From the NCBI RefSeq assembly GCF_000227115.2, contig NC_016483.1, positions 372,001 through 436,000 of the forward strand: a stretch of 64,000 nucleotides of DNA. The letters run 5' to 3'. Positions 21,709-32,578 of the stretch are shown here, one piece after another; position 1 is the stretch's first letter, and each line of letters starts with the position of its first letter. Under the pieces are notes generated by a model. The model had not been told where the DNA came from and did no database searches. It was given only the letters and a program-made list of their open reading frames with translations. The stretch is from Naumovozyma dairenensis CBS 421. Its lineage: Eukaryota > Ascomycota > Saccharomycetes > Saccharomycetales > Saccharomycetaceae. The position numbers were made by a program, and so were the translations under genes.

Positions 21709-22248
21709 CCGTGAGTGAGTAGAAGACCAAAATAAAAATATAATAATAATAAACTCATGCTGGACCAGGTCAGATCAGCCGGGCCATCATGGAACCCATG
21801 GCACCGGAGTGTGCCGGAGTGTATTTATGTAACCCACATTATTATCATTACCATTATCATTATCATGCTCATCATTATATAAGTACAACGCACCAACTAA
21901 TAATAATAATACATTACTTTCTGGATAGTTGGATTAGTACTATTAGCGTAATATTCAGACTCTGTGGTATGTGTATGAGGGTTACCCGTAGACCGCACCG
22001 GCCTGGCTCCCGCGTCGTTGGAAATTTTCTTTAACAAATCAGATTTGACAAACTATCAACTATAATTTACTACTACAAGAGAAGGGAAAGGAAGGGAAGG
22101 GGATAGTAGACAAGAGTAGGGTCAAGGGTATTTACTTATATAGTATGAACACATATTCATAATTACAAGAGCATATATAGTGAACTAGTCTCCACTCTTG
22201 GCAAGAACGAAAAAGATTACAGAAAAAACGTAACAACCACACACAATA
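21709..22248. other. Intergenic region between SNF7 and SDH3
   Basis: About 540 bases. It contains a short TTATCA/TTACCA repeat near 21840-21865 and a purine-rich stretch (AGGGAAAGGAAGGGAAGGGG) near 22082-22102 ahead of SDH3. In S. cerevisiae terms this is a junction between the YLR and YKL blocks. No gene seen. Confidence 0.45.
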
Positions 22249-22956
22249 ATGCTGGTAAGACTGGGATTGAATTCAAATCTCATTAAGACAAGAACCCCTC
22301 TATCAAATGGAGGCGGGTTTAACTCTATGATGACCAAATTAATAGCACCATATAGTCAAATGGCTACTGCAAGAACCATTCTATTGTCATCATCATCATC
22401 ATCATCATCAAGCATTCCAATACTAATGAAAAATACTGCTTCAAGAACCACACTTCAGAATATGATGACTATCCGCTCATTTACACAAAACTCTATATTG
22501 AACGAAAACGTCCCAAGTAGTAAAGATACCCAAGATTCCACAATCTTAAGAGAACAAAGAGCCAAGAGACCAATATCCCCACATTTAACCATTTATCAAC
22601 CTCAATTGACATGGTATTTATCATCCTTGCATAGAGTCACACTAGTATTGATGGGGTTCGCATTTTATCTAGTGACTATTGCCTTCGGTCTCACTGGGTT
22701 ATTCCAATCAAATAACTCAGAAAATAAACTGACTTCCAATAGTTTGATTAATTGGTATCATAATAAAATGTCTAACATGACTAAATGGACCGTAAAGGGT
22801 GCATTCGCTTATATGTTTACTTTACATTACGCATTGTCCGTTAGACATCTAATTTGGGATATGGCAAAGGAATTATCCTTGAAAGGTGTCTATAGAACTG
22901 GGTATGCTGCCATGGGCTTTGCTGCCTTAGTTGGTACTTGGTTGTTCAGTTTGTAA
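22249..22956 (+). CDS. SDH3: Succinate dehydrogenase cytochrome b subunit
   Basis: The 235-residue protein matches yeast Sdh3 (198 residues), a membrane anchor of respiratory complex II that helps bind haem and ubiquinone in the inner mitochondrial membrane. After a basic, Ser-rich mitochondrial presequence comes the family core [20 protein letters not shown], with the HR of [13 protein letters not shown]. Three membrane segments follow, and the histidine motif [12 protein letters not shown]. The longer N-terminus contains a (TCA)8 run giving nine Ser residues at 47-55, which is unusual for a presequence. S. cerevisiae also has the paralogue SHH3; the adjoining TGL1 and CTK1 match the SDH3 locus. 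Confidence 0.95.
   Translation: MLVRLGLNSNLIKTRTPLSNGGGFNSMMTKLIAPYSQMATARTILLSSSSSSSSSIPILMKNTASRTTLQNMMTIRSFTQNSILNENVPSSKDTQDSTILREQRAKRPISPHLTIYQPQLTWYLSSLHRVTLVLMGFAFYLVTIAFGLTGLFQSNNSENKLTSNSLINWYHNKMSNMTKWTVKGAFAYMFTLHYALSVRHLIWDMAKELSLKGVYRTGYAAMGFAALVGTWLFSL
22387..22410 (+). repeat. TCA trinucleotide repeat in SDH3
   Basis: Eight perfect TCA codons (Ser47-54) inside the predicted mitochondrial presequence. Confidence 0.95.
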
Positions 22957-23503
22957 ACTATCAGAACAATGAATAAAAAACTTCCTACCTCTCTTAACTT
23001 ATTTTATCTTATCTTAACTTCTCTATTTATTATTTATTTACACTATATATATATATATCTATATATAATAGTCAATACGATACTCTTATTTATTCTCGTT
23101 CATATTTACTTACTTATTGATCTATCTCCCTCAACATCTTCAGTATATTGCCACTGCCTCTGTATATATATATATATATATACGTATAGCTCGTATAACT
23201 AAATTAATGGCTGCAACGCGAAATCTAAATTTTTGTCCCCTTCTATAATACTCAATTAGTGTATATAACGTTATCTGCTGCAGCAACGGAAGGAGAACGA
23301 GAATGAGAATGAGAATGAGAATGCAGATACAAAACAATGCAAGACAACACAAGACATTGTGAGATACAACCTGATAACATCTCGAGGTATAAAACTACCA
23401 TTATATCATCTGCCTGCTATTCACTACAATACCGTAACTCTTACAGTCGTCCCGCTTTCTTCACAAGACATAAACTCGCCCATACACAACCGTTCGATAT
23501 ATC
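22957..23503. other. Intergenic region between SDH3 and TGL1
   Basis: About 550 bases with TA-dinucleotide tracts (near 23046-23070 and 23163-23182) and a GAGAAT repeat near 23300-23322. No gene seen. Confidence 0.5.
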
Positions 23504-25513
23504 ATGCTGGTACCATTTATAGGAAGAATATCATTAGCGGACTACCTAATAATAATCTCATTATACATCGAATTCATCATGTCATTCTTCTTGAAATTAA
23601 TACCACAACCAATAATCAATTTCTTATCATCGATAATAAATTACACCACAAACTTGGATGACTCCACTAGAGAACAAAAATTAAGATTGGCACCAACAAT
23701 CCATGAAATGTGTGCTCAATTCGATATCAACATAGAAGATCATTTGGTAAGAACCGAGGATGATTATATCCTTACTTTACATAGAATACCACCAAAGACA
23801 AACATAACAGGTAGTGGTACAGGTAAAATCGTATACTTACATCATGGTCTTCTAATGTGCTCTGACATTTGGTGTTGTCAGTTAGACAAAAATAAAAACT
23901 TACCGTTTGTTTTACATAACCTAGGCTACGACGTTTGGATGGGTAACAATCGTGGTAATAAGTATTCCACAGCGCATCTTTATGAAATGCCTAAATCCAA
24001 GAAATTCTGGGATTTCTCCATTGATGAATTCGCATTCTTTGATATCCCCAACTCGATCGATTTCATTTTAAACCATTGTCAACGTGATAAATTAATTTGT
24101 ATCGGATTCTCTCAAGGATCTGCCCAAATGTTTGCCTCTTTCTCTATTAACGAATATTTGAATTCAAAAGTCTCACAATTCATTGCCATTGCACCAGCTA
24201 TGACCCCCAAGGGATTACATAATAGAATCGTGGATACATTTGCTAAATCGAGCCCAGCTTTAATGTATCTATTCTTTGGGAGGAATATCCTATTACCCAG
24301 TGCGACAACAATTTGGCAAAAGACATTACATCCAAAGATTTTCAATTTATGTATAGATATAGGTAACAGAATTTTGTTTAATTGGACTTCGAAAAATATT
24401 AGTGAACAACAAAAATTAATTTGTTATTCGAAATTATATTCCACTACAAGTGTTAAATCTGTAGTTCATTGGTTCCAAATTTTAAAATCTCAAAAATTTC
24501 AAATGTTTGAAGCTTCTGATAATATGTTTAATTCCATTACAAGGCCTTATCAAATTTCAAGATTCCCCACAAGAACAAATATTAAGATTCCAATCTTATT
24601 AATTTATGGTGGTATGGATTCATTAGTGGATATTAAAGTAATGAAAAAAAATCTACCACAAACGGGGGTGTTTGATATTAAAGTGGAAAATCATGAACAT
24701 TTAGATTTGATTTGGGGTGAAGATACTGATACTCTGGTTATTTCCAAAATTATCAAATTTATTGATTTCTTTGATGGTGTTTCAAGAAGAAATTCGTTAT
24801 TACAAAAAACTTTAAATAAGAGGATCATGTCAACTAAGAATTATAACACTAGCGGCATCAGTACGAATGAAGAACAGCATCATCCTTATGTAATGGATCT
24901 TGAAGATAATACACCTATAATCCCATATTCAAATGAAACCTTAATAATTAATGATAATGTTAGTCAAAAAGATGAAAGTGTGATGCTTGAGAATCAATTC
25001 GCATCTACATCTTCCATTGGTAACACCCCTTCTATGTTAAGGCATGTTAAGACAAGATCGAAAACAAAATTGAATTCAGATAAACCGGTCATAACGAGTA
25101 CAATGAGAAATTATATTAATAATACTAGATCAATTATTAACGAATTAGATAAGAAGTCCCTTGCTGAAAATAAAAATAATAACATCAGTAATAATAATGA
25201 TAACCACGAATATTCAATTGGGTTGTCTCCGACAGCATCATCTTATAACGGCGAAGACGATATCGTAGGTAAGAATGACCAAGGCATATATGTTGAAGAG
25301 CTGGAAGCTTCACCATCGAATGTTAAAGCTACCCTTGATAATGAATTTGCATTGAATAATGATACATGTACAGACGACGAAGATGAAGACGACGATGACG
25401 GAGATGAATCTAATTCGATTGATCGAATTAACTCCAATGAAAAATTAAAAAACAAAATACAACAAAGGAAATTAAGTAAATACTTATCCAACGAAGTCCA
25501 GGCTAATACATAA
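23504..25513 (+). CDS. TGL1: Steryl ester hydrolase
   Basis: The 669-residue protein matches yeast Tgl1 (548 residues), an acid-lipase-family enzyme of lipid droplets that releases sterol from steryl esters. The N-terminal hydrophobic segment (PFIGRISLADYLIIISLYIE) aligns with the S. cerevisiae start. The alpha/beta hydrolase core follows, with the oxyanion region YLHHGLLMCSD and nucleophile Ser203 in GFSQGS. The family's Asp and His lie in LIYGGMDSLVD and VENHEHLDLIWG. The tail beyond residue about 430 is longer than in S. cerevisiae, rich in Ser and Asn, and ends with an acidic run (DDEDEDDDDGDES). SDH3-TGL1-CTK1 order and direction are as in S. cerevisiae. Confidence 0.96.
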   Translation: MLVPFIGRISLADYLIIISLYIEFIMSFFLKLIPQPIINFLSSIINYTTNLDDSTREQKLRLAPTIHEMCAQFDINIEDHLVRTEDDYILTLHRIPPKTNITGSGTGKIVYLHHGLLMCSDIWCCQLDKNKNLPFVLHNLGYDVWMGNNRGNKYSTAHLYEMPKSKKFWDFSIDEFAFFDIPNSIDFILNHCQRDKLICIGFSQGSAQMFASFSINEYLNSKVSQFIAIAPAMTPKGLHNRIVDTFAKSSPALMYLFFGRNILLPSATTIWQKTLHPKIFNLCIDIGNRILFNWTSKNISEQQKLICYSKLYSTTSVKSVVHWFQILKSQKFQMFEASDNMFNSITRPYQISRFPTRTNIKIPILLIYGGMDSLVDIKVMKKNLPQTGVFDIKVENHEHLDLIWGEDTDTLVISKIIKFIDFFDGVSRRNSLLQKTLNKRIMSTKNYNTSGISTNEEQHHPYVMDLEDNTPIIPYSNETLIINDNVSQKDESVMLENQFASTSSIGNTPSMLRHVKTRSKTKLNSDKPVITSTMRNYINNTRSIINELDKKSLAENKNNNISNNNDNHEYSIGLSPTASSYNGEDDIVGKNDQGIYVEELEASPSNVKATLDNEFALNNDTCTDDEDEDDDDGDESNSIDRINSNEKLKNKIQQRKLSKYLSNEVQANT

Positions 25514-25896
25514 TAATAATATATAATACATAATAATAATAATAAATTAAATATAGCTAGGCAACATATATATTTTCAAAAGCCCATTATTGGTAATTCT
25601 TTTCAAGAAAACGTTTTGTCTTTATTCTTCTTCTTTTTGTATGTAAAATTTCGACTTACTTTCACCTTCTCGCTCTTTTTTATTTTCTTTGCAAATTTGG
25701 AAGATTAAAGAAATTAACAAAAAACATTGAAAGAAACGAAGAGCTGAGAGAACAATACGTCAACGATACCAAAGAAAAGCATCCAAATAATAACCAAAGG
25801 TATAAAACAGAATTTTTATCTGTCTATTTTGAAATTATAATAGTCGATAATTCCAAATACTCAGCAGGTTCCTCCTCTATCTGTATATATATAATT
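25514..25896. other. Intergenic region between TGL1 and CTK1
   Basis: About 380 AT-rich bases: TGL1 3' end and CTK1 promoter. No gene or notable motif seen. Confidence 0.4.
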
Positions 25897-27717
25897 ATGG
25901 GCCATCCTACTAATAATAATCATAATACTGCTACTAGTCGAAGCAATAATAGCAAAGGTTTAAGAAGACGATTGAAAAATAACTCGAGTAGTAGTAGCAA
26001 CAGGGGAGTACGAACAACAAATAGTAACCAACCAAAGAGCATGGCATTACAACAATCTAGATATTCAGCAGAATCAACTGTGAATTCTTCTTCTTCTTCT
26101 TCTTCTTCTTCGCAACAGCAACTGCAACAACGTCAACATTCAAGATACCACAATGATTCCACGAACAACTCACGATATAATAACGTAGATGATAATAATA
26201 ACAGATATAAAAGATTTCCAAATAAAAGGGTACATCCAGAGGATGAACGTGAGACTGGACACCAACAACAACATTCGAATCCCAACTTTATTAGAAATCT
26301 ACCAAGAGGTCCGAAAAGGAGACAGCCACTACCAGTATCAAAACAACAGCAACTCCCTCATTCATTGCCTAGTGGACCTGCTGCTTCATCCCGTTATGAC
26401 CCAAATTCTAAACCAAAACAAATGGGAACGGCAAGAACTCGATTACCACCAAGACCTTCTTTCACTAAAACTTTAGGACCTTCAGCTGTGTCACCAAACT
26501 CTATACCAGTACCTTCGACAACATCAAGAGATCATAAAAAAAAATTATACCGCCTCCACCGCCACCAACTTCTTTTTCTTACACAAACAAGGACATCATC
26601 AATATATGAACAAATTAGTCAAGTTGGTGAAGGAACATACGGTAAAGTATTCAAATCCAAAAATAAAAACACAAAACAATTGGTTGCATTGAAAAAATTA
26701 AGATTAAATTCTGAAAAGGATGGATTCCCCATCACTTCCATAAGAGAAATAAAATTATTACAATCCTTTAATCATGAAAATATTGCAGTTTTACGTGAAA
26801 TAATGGTTGAATCTATCTCTTCATCTTCTGCAAATTCATCACCGTCAATGTCATCATCATCATCCTCAAATTCAGGACAATCAAATCTACTGAATGGATC
26901 CTCCAATATAGGGATAATAAATTCAATATATATGATCTTTCAATACGCTGATAATGACTTAACCGGTCTGTTAAATGACAAAAATTTACAAATTAAACCA
27001 TCTCAATGTAAACATCTCCTTAAACAATTACTACATGGTGTTCAATATTTACATGATTCATTCATATTACATAGAGATATTAAAGGTTCTAATATCTTAG
27101 TAGATAATTTAGGTAATTTGAAAATTACCGATTTTGGTCTAGCAAGGAAAATTCTTCCTCATTCACCTTCAGACAAAAAAGATATAATTAATGATTATAC
27201 TAATCGTGTCATCACTTTGTGGTATCGACCTCCTGAATTATTAATGGGCACAACAAATTATTCCACAGAAGTAGATATGTGGGGTTGTGGTTGCATACTA
27301 ATTGAATTATTTAATAAAGTGGCAATTTTCCAAGGTATGAATGAAATTGAACAATTAGTGTCAATTTTTAAAATATTAGGATCACCCACTTTGGAAAATT
27401 TCCCCAATTTCTTCTCAATGCCATGGTTCTTTATGATTATCCCATTGTTGAATGAAAAATATAACGATTGCTTTGAAGAGAAATTTAAAAACATTTTGCC
27501 CAGTGAAGAATGTCTTAAATTGGTGAGAGGTTTGCTCTTGTATGATCAATCGAAAAGATTGTCTGCTCATGAAGCATTACAGAGTCAATATTTTATAGAA
27601 GATCCAAAACCTGAACCATTGATATTAAAAGGATATGGTGGTTCTCATGAATATGAGATGAAATTAGCAAGAAGATTACAAAAACGTGAAGAAATGAAAA
27701 AACATTCAAAATCGTAA
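25897..27717 (+). CDS. CTK1: RNA polymerase II CTD kinase, catalytic subunit
   Basis: The 606-residue protein matches yeast Ctk1 (528 residues), the cyclin-dependent kinase of CTDK-I that phosphorylates Ser2 of the Pol II tail during elongation. A long low-complexity N-terminus (Asn, Ser and Gln runs; Ser64-72 from a TCT repeat) precedes the kinase domain from about residue 237. Visible motifs are GEGTYGKVFKSK, VALKKLRL, the cyclin-binding helix PITSIREIKLL, HRDIKGSN near 393, DFGLARK, and the activation loop DYTNRVITLWYRPPE. A Ser-rich insertion of about 36 residues (306-342) sits between MVES and IYMIFQYAD in the N-lobe and is absent from S. cerevisiae. The core motifs are all intact. Confidence 0.95.
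   Translation: MGHPTNNNHNTATSRSNNSKGLRRRLKNNSSSSSNRGVRTTNSNQPKSMALQQSRYSAESTVNSSSSSSSSSQQQLQQRQHSRYHNDSTNNSRYNNVDDNNNRYKRFPNKRVHPEDERETGHQQQHSNPNFIRNLPRGPKRRQPLPVSKQQQLPHSLPSGPAASSRYDPNSKPKQMGTARTRLPPRPSFTKTLGPSAVSPNSIPVPSTTSRDHKKKLYRLHRHQLLFLTQTRTSSIYEQISQVGEGTYGKVFKSKNKNTKQLVALKKLRLNSEKDGFPITSIREIKLLQSFNHENIAVLREIMVESISSSSANSSPSMSSSSSSNSGQSNLLNGSSNIGIINSIYMIFQYADNDLTGLLNDKNLQIKPSQCKHLLKQLLHGVQYLHDSFILHRDIKGSNILVDNLGNLKITDFGLARKILPHSPSDKKDIINDYTNRVITLWYRPPELLMGTTNYSTEVDMWGCGCILIELFNKVAIFQGMNEIEQLVSIFKILGSPTLENFPNFFSMPWFFMIIPLLNEKYNDCFEEKFKNILPSEECLKLVRGLLLYDQSKRLSAHEALQSQYFIEDPKPEPLILKGYGGSHEYEMKLARRLQKREEMKKHSKS
26086..26112 (+). repeat. TCT repeat in CTK1
   Basis: Nine TCT/TCG-type serine codons in a row (Ser64-72) in the disordered N-terminal tail. 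Confidence 0.85.
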
Positions 27718-28035
27718 AAGAAAAAAAACAATAGAAAAACGAAACGAAACGAAATGGAAAGAAATATTCATCTTTTTCATTTTTATGTAAGATCATCCAC
27801 AACTGCATCAGTAATATATATATATATATATATTAAATAATCGATAAAGAACCTCATCTAAATGTAAAGAGAAATACGTTTTTTAGTCCACTTTCAGCTA
27901 CATGTTCCCTTTTCCTTGTCCGTTCCCTTGCTCTCAGTAGAATATATCTATGAAACGTCGTTTTGTAACTAGATCGAGATATCGATTTCTTTGAAATCAA
28001 TTTATTCATGAAGAAGGAAGCTCAAAATAACCAAC
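27718..28035. other. Intergenic region between convergent CTK1 and HSK3
   Basis: Holds the two 3' ends and a TA-dinucleotide tract of about 22 bases (27813-27834). No gene seen. Confidence 0.5.
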
Positions 28036-28245
28036 TCACCTGCCTTCCCCAAGCATCTCTTTCTCAAAATATCTATTACTTGCAATAAACCAACTGGAAT
28101 GAATCTTACCAATTTGACCAACGATATTTTTATTACATTGTGAAGACATTATATTTAATTCTTCAGTAGTTTTCTCCAAATTTTGATTTAAAAGCTTTAA
28201 TTGTTGTGCCAGATGTGCATATTGTCTTTGCTTTGTTGGGTTCAT
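28036..28245 (-). CDS. HSK3: DASH/Dam1 kinetochore complex subunit Hsk3
   Basis: The frame starting MNPTKQRQYAHLAQQLKLLN is 69 residues, the same length as yeast Hsk3, and aligns residue by residue (KQRQY, IMSSQCNKNIVGQIGKIHSS). Hsk3 is one of ten small coiled-coil subunits of the DASH ring that couples kinetochores to microtubule ends. The open frame extends upstream to 28338, but those 31 residues are unlike the family, so the start at 28245 is preferred. It is easily missed because of its size. As in S. cerevisiae it lies between CTK1 and MRPL31. Confidence 0.93.
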   Translation of the reverse strand: MNPTKQRQYAHLAQQLKLLNQNLEKTTEELNIMSSQCNKNIVGQIGKIHSSWFIASNRYFEKEMLGEGR

Positions 28246-28617
28246 GCTTGTATATATCTGGACTTGGTAGGTTTTAGGAACCAATCGTGATCTAGAACTA
28301 TAGTTCCTAATGACATGGTATGATGAATTGGTCAACACAACTATTTAAGGTCGATAGAGAAATTAATTCGGTTCGCGTGCGTACCTTTTATTTGTATACG
28401 CTATGTAGAATAGTTCAGCAACGGATCTATTGATGAACAGCACTGAAGACAAGTAAAAGTGAGGTTTTTATCATTGTAATCTGTCTGGATGGAACCCTAT
28501 TCCAACTTAAATAGTGTCATAAAACCATATATATAATCGAATTAGTATTAACGTTATAAATGTATGTGCTTTTTTAGATGATATTATATACAAGTCTTAG
28601 TTTCTTTTCCCAAAAAT
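28246..28617. other. Intergenic region between HSK3 and MRPL31
   Basis: About 370 bases: HSK3 promoter and MRPL31 3' end, both on the minus strand. Nothing else seen. Confidence 0.4.
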
Positions 28618-29019
28618 TCAAAAGAATTTAGGATTCTGTCTCATTGATATTTTAGTCCATTTAGGAACTTTGTGAATACCCTTCCTATATCCTTTCACTT
28701 TCTTATCGAAAACAGTATATTTATCCTTACTTGACATTTGAAATTCCTTTGGGAAGAATGAAGATTTATTTAATAACCGAAGAGATGCCATTCTTGGTTT
28801 AAACATTTGTTTCTTGGGCATACTAATCGCTTTTTTATACTCAATTCCTTTATCTTCACATCTCATGACGTGAAGTCCAGTAGTGATCTGTTTGATCACT
28901 TCATCAACATGCTTTAACCTGTTTCTTTGACGATATTTTTGATGTGATGATAATCTCCATGGGATTTTCCATAATAAACCACCTAAACTGGGACTTGTTG
29001 ACTTAAATGCTCCAAACAT
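28618..29019 (-). CDS. MRPL31: Mitochondrial large ribosomal subunit protein
   Basis: The 133-residue basic protein starting [20 protein letters not shown] matches yeast MrpL31 (131 residues), a component of the mitochondrial 54S ribosomal subunit. Matching features are [20 protein letters not shown], the mid segment [14 protein letters not shown], and the basic C-terminus with [14 protein letters not shown]. An alternative ATG two codons upstream (29025) is less like the family start. It is transcribed away from CMC1, sharing a short divergent promoter region, as in S. cerevisiae. Confidence 0.93.
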   Translation of the reverse strand: MFGAFKSTSPSLGGLLWKIPWRLSSHQKYRQRNRLKHVDEVIKQITTGLHVMRCEDKGIEYKKAISMPKKQMFKPRMASLRLLNKSSFFPKEFQMSSKDKYTVFDKKVKGYRKGIHKVPKWTKISMRQNPKFF

Positions 29020-29260
29020 AACCACTATATCAGACCTGTCTCTATTGACTACCGTCTTGCTATTGTCGTTCCCAGAACGTAAGCGGAAGTTGAAGTAGTC
29101 CTTTTATCTTTAAAAGAGTAACATTATTGAAATTACATGTAACGCGATATAAAATCTTCGATATTAGGGAAGGGGAAAAGCAAGTTTATCAAACACTTAG
29201 GGAGGGACAATAACAACTAAACAAAGATACTAAAGGGATACTCGTTGAAGTATAAGTACT

Positions 29261-29599
29261 ATGGAAGCTATTATGCCAGAAGAACCAAAAACAAGTATAT
29301 CAAATCATAACTCAAAAGTTCCAATATGGGCGCTTTCTGCTACTGATGAAAGAACAGCAAGGAAGAATTTGAAAGCATTCACTTATCAACAATGTCATGA
29401 ATATGTCAAGGCAATGGCTGATTGCGCTAAATTAAACGGGATTAAAGTATTTCCTAATTGTGATCCAGAAAAGGCTAAAATGAAAAATTGTCTCTTATTT
29501 TATCAAAATGATTCTAAATATTTAGATGACGAAAGAGATAAACTTATTCTGGAAAGAATTAATAAACTAGAAGAACAATTCAAACAGGGTAAGAAATAA
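29261..29599 (+). CDS. CMC1: Twin CX9C copper-binding mitochondrial protein
   Basis: The 112-residue protein matches yeast Cmc1 (111 residues), an intermembrane-space protein needed for cytochrome c oxidase assembly. Both CX9C motifs are present: C-HEYVKAMAD-C and C-DPEKAKMKN-C. These form the disulfide-linked hairpin imported by Mia40, with LPIW-like PIWALSATDERTARKNL ahead of them. Start and length agree with the family. Divergent from MRPL31 and convergent with APL2, as in S. cerevisiae. Confidence 0.95.
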   Translation: MEAIMPEEPKTSISNHNSKVPIWALSATDERTARKNLKAFTYQQCHEYVKAMADCAKLNGIKVFPNCDPEKAKMKNCLLFYQNDSKYLDDERDKLILERINKLEEQFKQGKK

Positions 29600-29768
29600 A
29601 TGCCATCATTATCATTGTATTTTGTATATATATAACATGCTGGTCTATGTAAATATTTTAAATAAATAAAATCTAATCTATTCGATAATACGAAAGAGAA
29701 AAAAATGGAAATAAACAAAATCTAATATCAAAGTTCAAACTTCTCTATGCTGTAAACTACGTACATAT

Positions 29769-31946
29769 CTAGAATAAATCCAATAATTCTTGCGTATTCG
29801 ATTGTGATCTGGAATTAGAATCCACAGAAGGTCGAAGATTTAATTCATTTATCCCTTGTGAAATTCCAATGTCATCCTTGAAAGATTTAGGCTTTCCTGT
29901 TGTTGTACCAAAATTAAATAGATCGTCCAGATCGTCCAATGCACTATATTTCTTATTAGTACGAACAGAAGTCAAATTATCTCCATCGAGTTCATCTTCA
30001 TCTTCTTCATCATCATCACCAAAATCTAGCAATACCTCTTCATTGGCTTTACTAGCTAATTCGTTCTTTGCAAGATCCTGTAATTCATTGATTTCTTTAC
30101 CCTTAACAACGTTTTCGTAAGACACATCTCTTGTCCTCCTATTAGCTTGTGGCTTGAAATAAATAGAACTTATGGTACCTAATTCTAATAACAATTTTTC
30201 TAATAAATCAGGTGAGAATTGATCAATGGTAGTTTCTAAATGTGGTGGTATGATCTTACAAAGTTCTTCAACTAACTCTTCAGAATCATCCATAGACAAA
30301 CATCTCCAATACATTATAGCCATATCTCTCACATCTAATTCAGTAGTTTCCTTTGTGGCTTTCTCCAGAACAGATTGTAACGTACTTCCAGGTAATTTAG
30401 AATGTAACCTTACCACAGTGATTAAAATTGAAGTTTGTGTCAATGATTCTTCCTGATTGAAAAGCTCTAAAAAGATATTGACTTTCGCTTTTAAACTTGG
30501 GAAATTCTCTGGATACTGACCTAACAACCATACATAATTACATTTAGCCACATCTGTTCTCAAATATTCATCTGGTGATTCCCATGCATTTAATATGGAG
30601 CAAATTTGACTTGCCATATCTGTATTCTCAGGAAGATGTCTTAATATATTGCACATGGCGATACAACAATCATCTTTGATGGAATTTTGATCTCTATCAA
30701 TTAATTCAATTAAAATATCCAAGACTTTTTGTAAAAACTTTTCACCTGAAAATTTAATGCCTAATTGAGATAAACCTTGAATGGCACGAGAGACAAATTC
30801 TGGTTCAAATTCCATAGAATATTCTTTCAATTCTGTCAATAGTAAAGAACATTGTTTTAAGTTACCTTTATCCACTAGTCTAATCAAGATGTCAATTTTC
30901 TCTAATTTAACATAAAGTGGATCATTGAATTTAATATAAAAGATTCTTAATTCTTTGGATAAAATTTCTGGGTATTTTTCTAGGATAATTCTAATATTCT
31001 TCAACGCAACATATTGCATTTCGGGTGGACTAGACATCAGTGATACTAATGCAGATGATAATTTCTTCATAATCAAACTGTTTGGATTAAAATCTGTCTG
31101 AGGTAAGTTTTTAATAACGACTTTTATTGTCGCCAACACAACAGCAGGATTAACATGTTGTAAATGAGCAGTAACTCTATCGATAATATCTTGTGCTTCC
31201 AATCCATCTCTTGCAGAATATTCCGACAATGCACCCAATATCGTAATCCTCGCCCATTCAGTACATTCATTCAAAACAGCCAAGAATTGTTTCACATGTA
31301 ATTGAATCAAAGATTTCAAATCCACAATACTTGGATCCATATCATTAATTTCAGCCAAACTTGCCGTAGCGTTCGCGACAACCATTGGATTTTCATCATC
31401 TAAACTAGACTTCAAATCTTCCAACACACCTAACTCAATACAAAGTTCTTTATTCAATTGGAACAATTTAGCTACGCAAATGACCGCAGTTTTCCTCACA
31501 TATGGGTTGTCATCTTGTAAAGTACGACGTAATGGGATTTCGATATATTCCAAAATTTTCTCCACCCTAATCATAGACATGGTCCTTATTGCCATACAAC
31601 GAATCAAAGGATTTGGATCCTGCGCATCAGTGACAAATGTATTCACGGCAAGAATACATAATTCTGGGTGAGTTTCTGCGTAATTCATGACGTAAAGGTA
31701 TACTAATTTCTTCTGTTCTATGTCATTTGTTGCCATATTTTTCAAAACGTCAGGGAATAATGTGGATACATCTTTGCCTACTGTCATTTGTTGGATTGTC
31801 TTTTTGATGGCATCTTTACGAGTTTGAGGATATTGCGATACTAAGCCCGTTCTCAGTTCTGCCAATTCACCTTTATCGGAAATCTTTGGGGCAATTCTGA
31901 TGGAATTCTTAAGGAATTTTTTGATTCTTTTGTCTAATGGCGGCAT
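29769..31946 (-). CDS. APL2: Clathrin adaptor AP-1 beta subunit
   Basis: The 725-residue protein starting MPPLDKRIKKFLKNSIRI matches yeast Apl2 (726 residues). It is the large beta adaptin of AP-1, which sorts cargo between the Golgi and endosomes. The HEAT-repeat trunk is strongly conserved (LVSQYPQTRKDAIKKTIQQM, DPNPLIRCMAIRTMSMIRV). An acidic hinge (DFGDDDEEDEDELDGD) follows, and the protein ends in LLDLF, a canonical clathrin-box motif. As in other yeasts it lacks the appendage (ear) domain of animal beta adaptins. An in-frame ATG at 31997 would add 17 non-conserved residues. Confidence 0.96.
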   Translation of the reverse strand: MPPLDKRIKKFLKNSIRIAPKISDKGELAELRTGLVSQYPQTRKDAIKKTIQQMTVGKDVSTLFPDVLKNMATNDIEQKKLVYLYVMNYAETHPELCILAVNTFVTDAQDPNPLIRCMAIRTMSMIRVEKILEYIEIPLRRTLQDDNPYVRKTAVICVAKLFQLNKELCIELGVLEDLKSSLDDENPMVVANATASLAEINDMDPSIVDLKSLIQLHVKQFLAVLNECTEWARITILGALSEYSARDGLEAQDIIDRVTAHLQHVNPAVVLATIKVVIKNLPQTDFNPNSLIMKKLSSALVSLMSSPPEMQYVALKNIRIILEKYPEILSKELRIFYIKFNDPLYVKLEKIDILIRLVDKGNLKQCSLLLTELKEYSMEFEPEFVSRAIQGLSQLGIKFSGEKFLQKVLDILIELIDRDQNSIKDDCCIAMCNILRHLPENTDMASQICSILNAWESPDEYLRTDVAKCNYVWLLGQYPENFPSLKAKVNIFLELFNQEESLTQTSILITVVRLHSKLPGSTLQSVLEKATKETTELDVRDMAIMYWRCLSMDDSEELVEELCKIIPPHLETTIDQFSPDLLEKLLLELGTISSIYFKPQANRRTRDVSYENVVKGKEINELQDLAKNELASKANEEVLLDFGDDDEEDEDELDGDNLTSVRTNKKYSALDDLDDLFNFGTTTGKPKSFKDDIGISQGINELNLRPSVDSNSRSQSNTQELLDLF

Positions 31947-32578
31947 CGAATTATTTTTTGTTCTGCTGTCATATGTTGTTCTGTAAGATGAATTCAAAAG
32001 AATGCGATCTCTGAAGGTAATGTGTGAAAGTTAAGAAGGGTATAGGAAGATCGCTGACTGGCAAATATAGTAAGACAAATAAAATATAATTGAGTATCTC
32101 GTTTACTGCTTTCTCCCGTCCAGATGTCTGTATGTGTGCTGCTTACACCTTTGAACATGCTATGTCTGTTTGTTAATTGACAATGAATCAAACACATATT
32201 CTATATGCGTGCGTAAATTACATATTTTGAAACCTGGAAAAGGACCTATCCTGTTCCCGTGTTTTTCCTGAAATGTCTTAAAATTTGCTCTAATAGACCT
32301 AAAATTGTTTTCTTATTCTATACCCTAAATGTATGATTCTTTACACTTACTGATGCAATATAAAGATGACCAGCGTAATGATACAATCGGAACCTAAAAA
32401 AGTTCCTGTACTTGGTACAGTACAGATGTGTTTATTCTATTTCTCCTTTAACGCAAAAGACTACTCTATAGGACCTGTATATATACATGACCAACTGAAA
32501 AAAAAATAGTTTAAGAAAAATATAATTTGTCATGATTCCTCTTAAAAAAAATTATTTACAATGTAAGGTCACTTTCTT
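31947..32578. other. Intergenic region between APL2 and OCT1
   Basis: About 630 bases: APL2 promoter and OCT1 3' end. A GGTACAGTACAG sequence occurs near 32416. No gene seen. Confidence 0.4.
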
